In this document: in pieces, positions 35,385 through 46,797 of the stretch
How positions within the stretch are numbered: the first letter of the stretch is position 1
How the letters are laid out: each line of letters opens with the position of its first letter
Origin: Acanthacorydalis orientalis
Taxonomy: Eukaryota; Arthropoda; Insecta; Megaloptera; Corydalidae
DNA: 64,000 bases
Direction of reading: 5' to 3'
Assembly: GCA_034766995.1 (NCBI GenBank)
Contig: CM068319.1
Span: 19,119,922 to 19,183,921, forward strand
The notes under the pieces: model-generated
What the model was told of the DNA's origin: nothing
The model's database searches: none
Seen by the model: only the letters and a program-made list of their open reading frames with translations
Translations under genes and position numbers: made by a program

Positions 35385-35606
35385 TTCGAATAAATAAAAG
35401 TTTCAAATAATTAAAATAGTAGAACATTTAAAATTCTATTTGTTTACAACTTTATTACATTTTTATATCTTATAACGAGTACACGTTGTGAAAAACATTT
35501 TCTTATTTTAATTTACTGCTGTTTTTAACGTGCGTTTAAGATTTTATTACGTAAATATAGAAGTATTTTATGTTTGTAATATTATCAAGTCGACTATAAA
35601 CAATTT

Positions 35607-35608
<2 letters not shown>

Positions 35609-35642
<34 letters not shown>
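35609..35642. repeat. (TA)n microsatellite
   Basis: 34 bases of pure TA. Confidence 0.95.
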
Positions 35643-35645
<3 letters not shown>

Positions 35646-36181
35646 GATTAAATTAATTGCAAAATTTATATAGTCTATTGTACGTTCAAATAAGAATAAT
35701 GTTGACATAAACACATGTAAAAAGACTGTATTTTAATTGCAACTTGTATAAAATTTCGTACTAATTATTCAGTATTTTAATCATTTACTTGGACATGTAT
35801 ATTATTAATATTTTAAAGATTGCTACTTCTGATTATGATGTGTGTTGGGTTTAAAATTATTGGTATGATGGTGACAATAATTGCAATAATTCTTATTTTA
35901 TTAATACTTAGACGTGTCCTTAGATGTAGGAATACTTTCAAGAGAAAAAAAAATGTGAAATAAAATAATAACGAATAATTATTGTATAATTCGAGACTGA
36001 AAAAGAACCACATTTATAGCACATCATTTTGAAAAATATAATTTTAAATATAAAATATATGAGTGTTTTAAGTATCAATTAGAAAATAACTATTTTTACT
36101 AAGGAACTAGTCGCATGTATTACATTAAATTAGTTTTGAAAATAAAATAACTTAGTGCAAGTATGTATACATGATTCCTTG

Positions 36182-36187
<6 letters not shown>

Positions 36188-36225
<38 letters not shown>
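36188..36225. repeat. (TA)n microsatellite
   Basis: About 37 bases of TA. Confidence 0.95.
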
Positions 36226-36228
<3 letters not shown>

Positions 36229-36627
36229 GTATGTGACATATTTCATTCAAAGTTTTTTAATCTAAAATCACAGCATAATTATAAAGTAATAAGCAAGAGC
36301 AATATCTGCTTCAAGTTATAGAAGTTAATAATAACGTGTTTGTTTTTAATTGCGGTGTATTTGATTGATTGACTTTTTTTGATTATCTGGTAGATTGCAA
36401 TGTCGTGTTTTATGTAATTGTGATTGCTATAAGGTTATTCTGTTATTAAGTTCAGTTGAAAATACTTCATTTTAGTACAAACAACATTGATTGACGTTTC
36501 ATCAAAATATAATTTAATCCAAACTGACATTCTTAAAAAATATTGAAAATCAAATATGGAAAAAGTATTAAATATATTCATGTCATCAAATGTGAAATTA
36601 GAATATTTCGAATACGTGAAATGTATG

Positions 36628-36669
36628 AAAAGATTTTTTAAACAGAGTATTTTCGATTTAAAATCTTTT
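36628..36669. repeat. AT-rich hairpin
   Basis: AAAAGATTTT with AAAATCTTTT and inner TAAA/TTTA, two bulged T, loop of 14 bases. AT-only stems are weak evidence in this composition. Confidence 0.4.
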
Positions 36670-37226
36670 AATATTTATAATATATTTTTATAAAATATTC
36701 CAGTAATTTTTAGATTATAATATGATTTATTTTTAAGTATTAATTTTTTATAGTGTCTAGAAAGTTTAATATGAAATACGAGTATACGGCAAGTTTGCGA
36801 GTTCGAAAATTAGATCACCTAATATTAAATTCATAGCGAAACCCGATATTACATTTTATTATTTTACTAGATTTTCGAGATTCTCTATATGTGTTTCGTT
36901 TTATACATTTCTATATTTGACAAGACGACAATATTTATTATTAAATATATTTTAAGGTTTATTAAAAATAAGATGTTTTTTCTTATATTTTTCGCTTTAC
37001 GCACATACATGTGTTATATATATATATATATACACTTTAGTATTTTTAGGATAAAACTTAATAAATATGCATTGAAAGACATTACACGCAAAAAATCAAC
37101 TATTAATAATACTTTGTCATATTTTTTTTCGTACATGTGAATGATTTAGCATATATTTATATTTAAATGTGTTTATACCAACTCATGTATCAGTATATAT
37201 AAATATAAGAAAGACTACATTATTAA

Positions 37227-37255
37227 TTTTCTATATTATATGTCAATATAGAAAA
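37227..37255. repeat. Perfect 11-bp inverted repeat with 7-base loop
   Basis: TTTTCTATATT and AATATAGAAAA around ATATGTC. Confidence 0.45.
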
Positions 37256-37812
37256 CACGATATAGTTTTTATAGTTTATTATGGGTTTATAAATGGAACA
37301 TAGTTCATTGGACAAATGAAATACTATTTTAAATAATAATTTAATTTCTAAAATGATTGTTCTACTTTGTTATTGATTATTTTTAAAATATGCATTTAGA
37401 ATTTATACATTTAACATTTTTGTAAACATATTTTTTGTACTGACCAAATTCGCTTTCACGAATTAATTTTCAGTCTCTACATTGCACAAACACATTTATG
37501 TCCAAAGCATACAGTAATTGATGCAGCAAAAATTATCATTGATCAATGTTGTAATGGTTTTTTATACATTTTGATTTAGACGCCATTATTTTCTGAATAC
37601 TTCGTCTTCACCTTTGCACTATAAAATCATTTCGCAATCAGAATGTTCATAAATCATTATTAGAATAATCAATAATCAGTTATTAAATATTTGATTAGAA
37701 TAAGTTTTGAAATATGTAGTTATAAAAATAGAAATATGAAATATGAGTTTATTTTTTAAAATATTTACAGTTCTTGTAATAAATTTTTGCGAATGAAAGT
37801 TTAATTTAACTA

Positions 37813-37957
37813 AGTTATTTCATTAAAATCATTTAGGCTTTCCTTGAATTCTGGTTTTCTACCACCAATTAAGATTTACATCATTTTCACGTAGATGGTT
37901 GAACTCTAATCAGTTATGATGGTTTAGTCTGTAATTAAAGATTTTAATGAAATAACT
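37813..37957. repeat. Perfect 18-bp inverted repeat, 109-bp spacer
   Basis: AGTTATTTCATTAAAATC at 37,813-37,830 is exactly complemented at 37,940-37,957. The spacer is less AT-rich than average. It could be a tiny MITE or a long imperfect hairpin; no target duplication was recognised. Confidence 0.65.
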
Positions 37958-38168
37958 ATGAATAACGATCACAAAGGAAGACTAAACAATAACGAGACAT
38001 TTACTAATTACTGTAAAAGTTGTAAGGTAATCAATTTAACATAGACGAATCAAAACTGCATGGAATATAATATTTTTAATTAAAATTTGTAGATAAAAAT
38101 AGTTTTTACATAATGTTAATGATATAATTTTAATTTTATTCTTTTCATAAAGATTTGACTAAACTATT

Positions 38169-38193
38169 ATATATATATACACATATATATATG

Positions 38194-38224
<31 letters not shown>
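38169..38224. repeat. (TA)n(TG)n microsatellite
   Basis: Two internal breaks (ACAC and TG) and seven TG units at the 3' edge. Confidence 0.95.
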
Positions 38225-38491
38225 AATTGTTCATACAATTTAAAAAAAATGAAATAACAAAAAGAAGTTACATTTTATATTGATTAATTTAAATTATTAA
38301 CGATTTTGTTAATTATTCTTTTGTTGTATATACATTATATATTTGTGTACTAAATACGATTTTATCTGATTGATTAATAAATTGTTGTAATTTAAATTTT
38401 CAATATGTACATTCTTGAAACTTTCTTGACACTTTCGTATCAGTAGTTAGTGTTTTAGATGATACAGATATGAAATCTTTGAAACAACTAA

Positions 38492-38538
38492 TACTTCATG
38501 CTATAAATACTTAATAATTACTTCATGCTATAAATACT
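38492..38538 (+). repeat. 27-bp-period tandem duplication
   Basis: TACTTCATGCTATAAATACT occurs twice exactly (38,492-38,511 and 38,519-38,538), separated by TAATAAT. Confidence 0.85.
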
Positions 38539-39320
38539 GCTGTTTGAATGGAATTTAAATCGATTTCATATATTTATCAATTATAAAAAATAAATTTATT
38601 ACTTTCATTTGTAATTACTTAAAATAAAAATGATACTCTTTTTTCAAATGGCTGTTAAATGTAAATTTTAATTTTCTGACATAAAAACAAAATATGTAAG
38701 CACCGTATTTTATTCATTATTTACAGTAAACACATTCTCATTTGAATGTAATCAAAACCTGTATTTCACTCTCAATAAAACTCGAGTTGTTTTTTTTGAA
38801 GATTTCGTTTTAAATGTGATTTACGAAACAAATTTTCAACTGCGAATTCAATCGAATACTTTTTTTTTATTTAATTAGTAAATTAATCGGAAATCTGTTT
38901 TCTGCAATAGCAAAACTCAAACGAAATTTAATTTTATTTCAACCAAACGGGAAGTTAATCATTCGTAAATTTAATCAACAACGAAAACATTGTGTGCCAT
39001 TAAACTTTTTACTTGTAAGCTCTGCGCTCTTAAATCTTTCAAGTACATACACAGTACATAAATCCCTTGCAACTTCACTTCGACTTGTCCTTAATTAGCA
39101 TCTGTTAGATTAACATAGTTTAGGGTCTAATTCGTGCACTGAATAATAAGTAACATGGTGACAGCGATTTTCATATAAACAATTCGAATCAAAATATTAT
39201 CTCAAATTTCGTTTGATACTAAAAAAAATTTTTATATTCAAAATGAAGTTCTTTCATTTTATCAAGTTCATCAGAATTTTCATGAATTTAAATAGTAATA
39301 AATTATGTACAATGATGTAC

Positions 39321-39370
39321 AATATATATATATATATATATATATTATATTATATTATATTATATGTTTG

Positions 39371-39398
<28 letters not shown>
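39321..39398. repeat. (TA)n with embedded (TTATA)n pentanucleotide
   Basis: TA, then about four TTATA units at 39,344-39,364, then TA again. Confidence 0.95.
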
Positions 39399-39407
<9 letters not shown>

Positions 39408-40133
39408 TAAAATTTGTGGAAGCATATAGCATAAAACGCATTTTGATAAAAATAATACTTTTGAAAATTAACAAAGTGTATTGTGCTGTGTGCGATTTTT
39501 TTGTATCTTATTAAATAATTCAAAAATATCTTATATTATACTATTATTTGTATGGATATTCGTTTTTTATTAAAAATAATTTTATCTGTAGAAATTCACT
39601 TAAGTAGCAATTTGAATTTTAGTTTAACTGTCGTATACTATGTGCGTTTATTTAATAAATATAGAGTAATTTATCAATCCTATTTGTAATTTAGTTCAGA
39701 TAAAATTTAATATACTTAATACACATAATAAATGACACGTTGTGAATTAAAATAGAGTACTCAGATCGGATAATTCTACATTTTGGTGTAGTTAGTTCTC
39801 AGTGGTTAAATTTAAACTTATGAATATAATGAATCAGTAACTTCGATTTAAATGTATAAATTTGTATGTGTGATATATTAATAGATATAATTAATATATT
39901 ACTACTCTGATAAATCATTATTATTTTTTATCTTAGAAAATTGAAATTTCTTCTCTATGTCAAACAATTGTTAACAGCCCAAATTTCTAGGCATGTCTTT
40001 AAGTCAAGTATGACAAAGTCGTTGGAACGAATTTGTATATAGTTATCAAAATAAAATCATGTTCTTAGTTTTAAAGCAGTAAAATTTTATCTGAATATTG
40101 GTAGAAAAAGTAATATGCTTCAGTTTCGTTTGG

Positions 40134-40134
<1 letters not shown>

Positions 40135-40177
<43 letters not shown>
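40135..40177. repeat. (TA)n microsatellite
   Basis: 43 bases of pure TA. Confidence 0.95.
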
Positions 40178-40180
<3 letters not shown>

Positions 40181-40562
40181 AATTTAGGTTAATAGTATAA
40201 CATTAAGTAAACATATAATCACAGAATATCGATGTAACAGATATATGTACTTGATTAGAATTCTGTTCTAGTAATAATACACAATCAACAATTTGATTTA
40301 ACTTTAAAACAAACTATTTGGTATTAGCGAACATTTATTATTTCATTTTCTTAGAACAATTGTAATAATTATATAAAAACATAGATTTATTATATCTCGG
40401 AAAATTAGATTGCTGCTTATTTAAAGAAGAATAAAATTTGATAGATTATATAATATTGAATAGCCTAACTTATTTTGTGCCTAATAACCTAACTAACTTG
40501 TGTTTGCAGAATTAAGTATTATAGTCACTTATGATTTCCATATCAGATATGATTGAACATTG

Positions 40563-40565
<3 letters not shown>

Positions 40566-40630
<65 letters not shown>
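40566..40630. repeat. (TA)n microsatellite
   Basis: About 64 bases of pure TA. Confidence 0.95.
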
Positions 40631-40632
<2 letters not shown>

Positions 40633-41115
40633 CGTGTGCTTGTATATGTCTGCATATTTATTAATGTATAGATTTTTATGTATGATTATTTTTGATATAT
40701 AATGAAATTGATTGTGCTGCGTTTATTTTATTTCAATAATCATTAAACGTTCAAATATCGTTGAAAATTTTTTCACGTTTCATTTAAACTTTTCTGTTTG
40801 ATTGATGAAGCATATAATTTGCTTGAACTGCGAACTTTTTATTACTTTATTTTACGTTCCATACCATGCTTAATGTTTTAATGTCAATTACAAAATTCAC
40901 AAACTTTTTGATTATTTAATGATTTTATGTCTTCTTTTTTCCGGTTATGTGAATATATAAACTCAAATGCGTATTAAAACTCGTAAATAGTCGATAATTA
41001 AATAATATGAATAATGATTTATCTATGAATTTTTATAAATCAAAGTAAATATATGAATATATATTATACAGTTTATTGTAGATAATTGAGAATTATTACA
41101 ATGTTAATTCCCATA

Positions 41116-41120
41116 CTATA

Positions 41121-41191
<71 letters not shown>
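41116..41191. repeat. (TA)n microsatellite
   Basis: One CA break after about 23 bases. Confidence 0.95.
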
Positions 41192-41197
<6 letters not shown>

Positions 41198-41499
41198 GGT
41201 TGAAATTAGAGTTGGTGTTTTCTACAAAAGTAATTGAAAGTTGGAAATTTAATAACTTAAATGGAAAATATAAACATAAATGTATTTTATTTTATTGTCT
41301 AACTAATTGAATGAAACGAAGTATACTGAAATGTAAACAAATAAATAATAGGGTAAAAAATAGTAATCAATATCAACAAATATACTAAAATATACTAGCA
41401 TCTAAAATGGTCATATGAATGGAGTTTCAAATGGAAATATTTGATTCATAAATTCCTAATAAAATTTAAATTTACAATTAAAAATACGATGATTAAGTG

Positions 41500-41540
41500 C
41501 CGATGATTGTAAATTAGTTTTAATTTCAATCTAGCATCGG
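41500..41540. repeat. Compact 41-nt hairpin with three stem blocks
   Basis: CCGATG/CATCGG, ATTG/CAAT and AAATTA/TAATTT nest in order around a tetraloop-size end, with a 4-base bulge CTAG on the 3' side. The CG-containing base of the stem makes chance pairing less likely than for pure AT hairpins. Confidence 0.5.
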
Positions 41541-42605
41541 GCGCTAATGACCTTAATTATCGATACGCCTTTAAATCCCAAATAACTAACTAACTTAATT
41601 AAGCAGTTACTTTGTTAAACTATTAACCATTATCACAATATAGTTCCGGAAATGTGGTTCCATTCACATTCACAAATGAATTGTTTATCCCACAAATTAC
41701 CAAACTTTTTATGATCTAAAAGTGTTTAATAATTGATTATTGTTCATAGTTGATTGCTGCTTGTATTTATTGACATGGAGATTTCATCATATATTCAGTT
41801 TTTTTTATCCGCTGGAGCTCTCAGTATGGGCATTAATAAAAATCAAAATGATTAATAATTATTTATTGAATATTTTTAATCAAAAAAATGTTTATGGTCT
41901 GAATAAAAAATTAAAAAAAAAATATTAACCAATATATTTAAGTTACAAATATATAAATATTAACCATTATTTTCATTCATTGAGAAAATAATTGTCTCTA
42001 ATGCAATAAATTTTAGCTCATACAACATTCTAAGTGAACTTAAAAATTATATTTAAGTACTACAGAAGTAGTAAATATATTTAATTTCGATTTTGCTTTT
42101 TCGGTTCACGTTGTTTTTTAGCAAGGAAAAGATAATGTTGCTTAACTAATATGCCTGAATCTTGATATTATTTCGAAAATACAAATACGAAATATTAATT
42201 AATTTAGGTTATAAATTGAGAAAATGTGATTTGTTATGAATAATGTTGATATTTCTGAATGTATTTTTAAATATTGTTCTGATTACATATTTTAATATGT
42301 GATTTAATTTTTGATTATAATGAACATTCTGTAGTTATAATTGACATTTGTGTTCATAATATCGATAATAAATTGAAATATATGTACAATGTTATGCAAT
42401 TAAAATTGAATGTAATATGTAAAACATCATATTTTATGTATATTAATTAAAAGTTATTTTTATTAAAAATATACATACAATTTTAGTTACAAATATAATA
42501 AAAGTCCGTATCGTATTATTGTTCAAATTAACTAATTATTTATATTACTATATAGAAATTAAAAAAATGTTTGGTTTGACTGCAGTTCTATGTAAATTGT
42601 TACAC

Positions 42606-42692
42606 TTTTTGAAAATTAATTTATCGTTTGCATAAAACACTCTTATGATAAATAAATCTTAATTCGTATTCAAAATTCATTAAAAAAAACAT
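42606..42692 (+). repeat. Left arm of the 42.6-kb inverted-repeat element
   Basis: Contains the diagnostic block ATCGTTTGCATAAA at about 42,623-42,636; its partner is at 42,943-42,956 in inverted orientation. Confidence 0.8.
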
Positions 42693-42885
42693 CTTTGCTA
42701 AGAAAAATTCTTTATAAAAGATTATAGTTTGGATTTTTGCATGTCTTTTATATATGGTTATTTTTCTTGAGTAAATTCAAGTTATTCTTCAATTCGTATT
42801 TACTACGATTAGTTTATAATTATGCTATCTCAAATTAAATATTTTGAACTGTTTAAAAGATCCATCTAAAGATGATTTTTGGATA

Positions 42886-42973
42886 TGTGTTTTTTAATAA
42901 ATTTTGAATATGAATTAAAATTTATTTATCATAAAAGTAAGCTTTATGCAAACGATGAATACATTTTCAAAAA
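42886..42973 (-). repeat. Right arm of the 42.6-kb inverted-repeat element
   Basis: Inverted partner of 42,606-42,692; blocks TTTATTTATCATAA and TTTATGCAAACGAT are the complements of left-arm blocks. Confidence 0.8.
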
Positions 42974-43148
42974 AGTTTAAAAATTAGTCAACCTTCGTCT
43001 CAGAAAGAAGAATTCAAGAGAATCTTCGACGATTGAAACGAAATAACTAAAAAGTAAATTTATCTCAAATAACTTCTAATTCTATCAATATTGTTGTATT
43101 ATTCTTAAAATACTAATTTAATTTATGGGTTGTCTATCAATATTATAC

Positions 43149-43150
<2 letters not shown>

Positions 43151-43208
<58 letters not shown>

Positions 43209-43240
43209 ATATATATTATACGAATATATATATATATATA
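43151..43240. repeat. (TA)n microsatellite with duplicated ATTATACGAATATA flank
   Basis: ATTATACGAATATA precedes the first block and recurs near 43,216 before the second, so flank and array were duplicated together. Confidence 0.9.
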
Positions 43241-43345
43241 AACGAAGTACAAAACTGAATGGTAATATTTTGATAAAAGAATCTAAATTAAAAACTTCTC
43301 CGTGTACATTTATTTATTCTCATATAAATATGCCTTAAATATGAA

Positions 43346-43404
43346 CATACACACACCCACACAAACACAACACACATACTCATATATATATATATATATA
43401 TATA
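43346..43404. repeat. (CA)n(TA)n microsatellite
   Basis: ACACACACCCACACAAACACA, then CATATATA. Confidence 0.9.
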
Positions 43405-44387
43405 ATTGTTATGAGTAAAAATAAATCGTCGATATTGCAGAACCGTTTCTTTCAATTTATTTATCTGTTTTATTAACAATGACATTTTACCATTAATATG
43501 TTCTTTTGAGATATTTCACATTTTAACAGAAGAATCGAACAAGGTAATATCTCATTGTGTTCCGTTTATATCTCTTTGTATAAAAGAGAAAATTTTTTAC
43601 GTATTGAAAATATTGACATGAACAATATTATGGATAAATGTAAGCGTTCCACAGATGACAAGGTAAAAAATTAAAATGTGCATGATGATACTCATGGCAG
43701 CACTGTACCGTGGAAATACATTGTTTACAAAATTTGCAACGTAAATATTTGTTCACGCATGCAGAAACAATATTCAGTATAATTTAATGAAGTCACCAGC
43801 TGTTTTTTAATATGGTTATATATTTTTTTATGACGGCGCCTATATTTGACTTTTCAAGTATATCAATATTGTTTTTGTTTCAATTCAAGTGCTGTTCAAC
43901 AAGACCTTTTTATATTTTTGATCTATTTTAATTAAATATGCTTGTCGTTGGAAGGTTATCGATAATATTATTTTGTATAATTATTGATATCGTATTCAAA
44001 ATATTTTCTAAACATACTGAAAATCAAACTATAATTTCAAGGGGAAAAAAATTCTATATTTTTATTGTACGAATATATATTCTTTTTACTATCAATAGTT
44101 TATTAATTCAACAGAATATTTTTTTAAAATAATTATAAAATTTAATTAGTCAACTTCATTATTATATTAATTATTTTCTTAAGGTTGTTCAGTTCGGTTT
44201 TTGTTTACTAAAATGGTACAAACTAACAACTAAATGTGTTTACTCTTTTTACATTAAAAAAGAATTTGTTGATATTTTAATGAGCATTTATTTAAATATA
44301 AATATAGTCAAGGAATAGACAGAACTATTATATCTGGTGGGATTATAGTTGAGTTTGAAAAGATTTCTAGGACACTGCAAAATATAT

Positions 44388-44455
44388 ACTAGGGGGCTTC
44401 GTCCACTGCTAGCTTTGTTCACCAACCCCTGGGATCACTACACTCGCCCACTTTT
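44388..44455. repeat. GC-rich block inside the 44.3-kb element, related to its right end
   Basis: CTAGGGGGCTTCGTCCACTG here resembles the right terminus ATAGGAGGCTTCGTCTATTC at about 44,636-44,655 in direct orientation. This suggests nested or partly duplicated copies of the same repeat family. Confidence 0.5.
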
Positions 44456-44579
44456 CAATTATAAGTTTGTACATGTAATCGAATGAAACAATAAACATAT
44501 TTTTTAAAACTCATTGTATCTATATAATTATTATCAGATACACTTTTTAGTTTTTTGTGACTAAACACTTTTATGTATT

Positions 44580-44600
44580 TATATATATATATATATATAC
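44580..44600. repeat. Short (TA)n array inside the 44.3-kb element
   Basis: 21 bases of TA directly before the right inverted-repeat arm. Confidence 0.9.
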
Positions 44601-45011
44601 ATGTCTCAAACTCAACTTTAATCCCGCTAGATATAATAGGAGGCTTCGTCTATTCATGGATTATTCAATGTTTTCCAATTATTTCATTAGCTTCGGTCTT
44701 CCATCTATGTCTGGATTTTTCTCATAATCATAGTTTTTAGTCGTTCTCAAAAAAAAGAAAGACTTTAATATTATCTCATCGTCCATTTATTATGATGTTT
44801 CGACCGATTCTATTTTCTTGATAGCTTTCTGTAATTTATGAAGATAAAGCTTAGAGTTTATAATATATAAAGATATTAGAAAATATTTAAAGAACATAAA
44901 TAAGTCGTAATAGTTAACTACATGAGTGCTAAAGTTGTATAATGGTCAAAAGGACCATAAAGGTATATTGACTTGTTACTCTTGATCTTTTTGAACCACA
45001 CTTGTTTTTCT

Positions 45012-45066
45012 GTACATTCACTAATTTTAAATGTTACAAAGTACATCCACTAATTTTAAATGTTAC
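45012..45066 (+). repeat. 29-bp tandem duplication, two copies
   Basis: GTACATTCACTAATTTTAAA... repeated once with one mismatch (T to C); the second copy lacks the last three A. A recent local duplication. Confidence 0.85.
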
Positions 45067-45689
45067 TGTCAAATAGTTGATGACTCTATAGCAAAAAATA
45101 ATCATGGTGAAATTCCTAAATAATTTATATGGATCAACTATTTCAATAGATACCTAGGAAGAGTGATTGCAGGTGTACTTTTATGTGTTCTATGAGTATG
45201 AGAGTCTTATATTTTTACTTAAACCAGGGTATTTTTTTTAATTTGTGAAAAATATAGATATTTCTCATAACATTTTTGGAATTCACATTTACTCTCATGA
45301 TAGAGTTTTACAATTCTATGTAAACCAGAAAAATGTTCAATCATCGATTATTACATTTTTTTAGAATTAGATATGTCTTTAAATTGTTTTTTAAAGAATA
45401 TAATTAAAAATTAATATTCACAGGTTTACTATCAAAAGACTATAGTAGTTTTGTTCCACTTTCAAAATTTTCAATAAATTACACGAAATTATTACTTTTA
45501 TAGAACAACATCAATTAATAATTTAACTTTGTATTTTTGTTATAAAAAGGTGTGAGATATATAAACATTTCTATCATTTAACTTGTAAAAACTATTAAAA
45601 TTTACACTCATAAACTGTATCATTTTTTAGAACAAAAATAATTATTTAATTAAAATATTATAAATTATGTATAGTTTATTAATAATTGT

Positions 45690-45765
45690 AATATATATAT
45701 ATATATATACATAAATACATACATAAATACATACATACATATATACACACATATATACACAATAT
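45690..45765. repeat. (TA)n(CATA)n(CA) compound microsatellite
   Basis: TA, then CATAAATACATACATA-type units, then ATACACACATATATACAC. Confidence 0.9.
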
Positions 45766-46012
45766 ACTTTGTGTGTGTATTTATTCGGGTATTTAGATTT
45801 TGAATTATTTTATACTGATATATAAATAATTAATATTTTAATAAAAATATGTAACTGTATATCAAAAAGCTATTTTCGGAATTTAATTAATTTTTGTAGG
45901 TATAAAGTACCGTTTTTTTATACGTGTATTAAAATATGTCATTATATTAAATAAAAAACGATTAGTTATTAAAGAATGTCTGAAATTTAATGTACAGATT
46001 TTTTATTACTAG

Positions 46013-46041
46013 TATATATATATATATGTGTGTGTGTGTGT
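46013..46041. repeat. (TA)n(TG)n microsatellite
   Basis: Seven TG units on the 3' side. Confidence 0.9.
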
Positions 46042-46186
46042 TTGAATTAATTGATCATAAATTAATTTGTCAACTTTAAATGATTTTTAACTCTTATAAT
46101 TTTGTAAATTGCTGTAAATATGTAATGTAGTGTTTTTACTTGGAAAAATTATACAGATCGAGCTTTATCATTGATTTTATTTCGAG

Positions 46187-46189
<3 letters not shown>

Positions 46190-46222
<33 letters not shown>
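46190..46222. repeat. (TA)n microsatellite
   Basis: 33 bases of pure TA. Confidence 0.95.
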
Positions 46223-46224
<2 letters not shown>

Positions 46225-46389
46225 GATATTAAAGTTAATATCGATATTTCAGGTACGAAATAAACACTAGATACACTTTTTTCAAAGCATAATATAAACT
46301 CTAAATTTATAAAAGTTTGGTACTGATATTGTGTATTTATTGATTAAGAATCGTTTCAAAAATATATTATTCTTAAACGTAAGACAAAA

Positions 46390-46740
46390 CGTTTTTGAAC
46401 TAACTTAACACATAAAGAACTAAAACGATATCACTGGCTATACTTTTGATATTATCGAATCAGTAAAAGGCTGAGACGACATTGTGGATGTCATATTGTG
46501 AGACGAACTGATTTTAGATAAGTACAGAAAATACGAAATTGAATTAAGATATCGAAAAGACTGAAATACATTTGAGCGTAAGAGCAAAAGATAAAATATC
46601 TTGACTCGTCAACAATGACAAAAAACGTACAGAAAACTAAAGATCGCAAAAAGAAACGCTTGATTGAATAATATGTATGTGGGTCTTTACGCAGCAACGG
46701 ATTTAAAGATGAAAATGATATCGAAGATGTAGTTTTCTCT
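46390..46740. other. Purine-rich, GC-elevated patch of unknown origin
   Basis: A-and-G-rich on the plus strand with many GA and ACG motifs. The minus strand keeps a 68-codon open stretch (46,491-46,697) with no recognised similarity. May be a decayed coding or transposon segment. Confidence 0.2.
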
Positions 46741-46763
46741 GTTATTATTCGTCTGTTATCTCT

Positions 46764-46766
<3 letters not shown>

Positions 46767-46795
<29 letters not shown>
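46767..46795. repeat. (TA)n microsatellite
   Basis: 29 bases of pure TA. Confidence 0.9.

Positions 46796-46797
<2 letters not shown>

Larger units (their letters stand above)
42603..42976. mobile_element. MITE-like element with about 88-bp terminal inverted repeats
   Basis: The left arm (42,606-42,692) begins TTTTTGAAAATTAATTTATC and continues through CGTTTGCATAAA, TTATGATAAATAAAT and TTCAAAATTCATTAAAAAA. The reverse complement of the right arm (42,886-42,973) carries the same blocks in the same order with scattered mismatches and one small indel. The centre, about 190 bp, is AT-rich and non-coding. Size and structure fit a non-autonomous DNA transposon of the long-TIR type. No clear target-site duplication was seen, so the superfamily is unknown. 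Confidence 0.8.
44312..44658. mobile_element. MITE-like element with about 50-bp terminal inverted repeats
   Basis: The left arm (44,312-44,360) holds GAATAGAC, CTATTATATCTGGTGGGATT and AGTTGAGTTTGA. The reverse complement of the right arm (44,605-44,658) holds GAATAGAC, CTATTATATCTAGCGGGATT and AGTTGAGTTTGA, plus an extra GAAGCCTC-like block after GAATAGAC. The interior has a GC-elevated patch (44,388-44,455) and a (TA)n array at 44,580. No coding capacity. Ends are approximate because no clear target duplication was seen. Confidence 0.75.
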
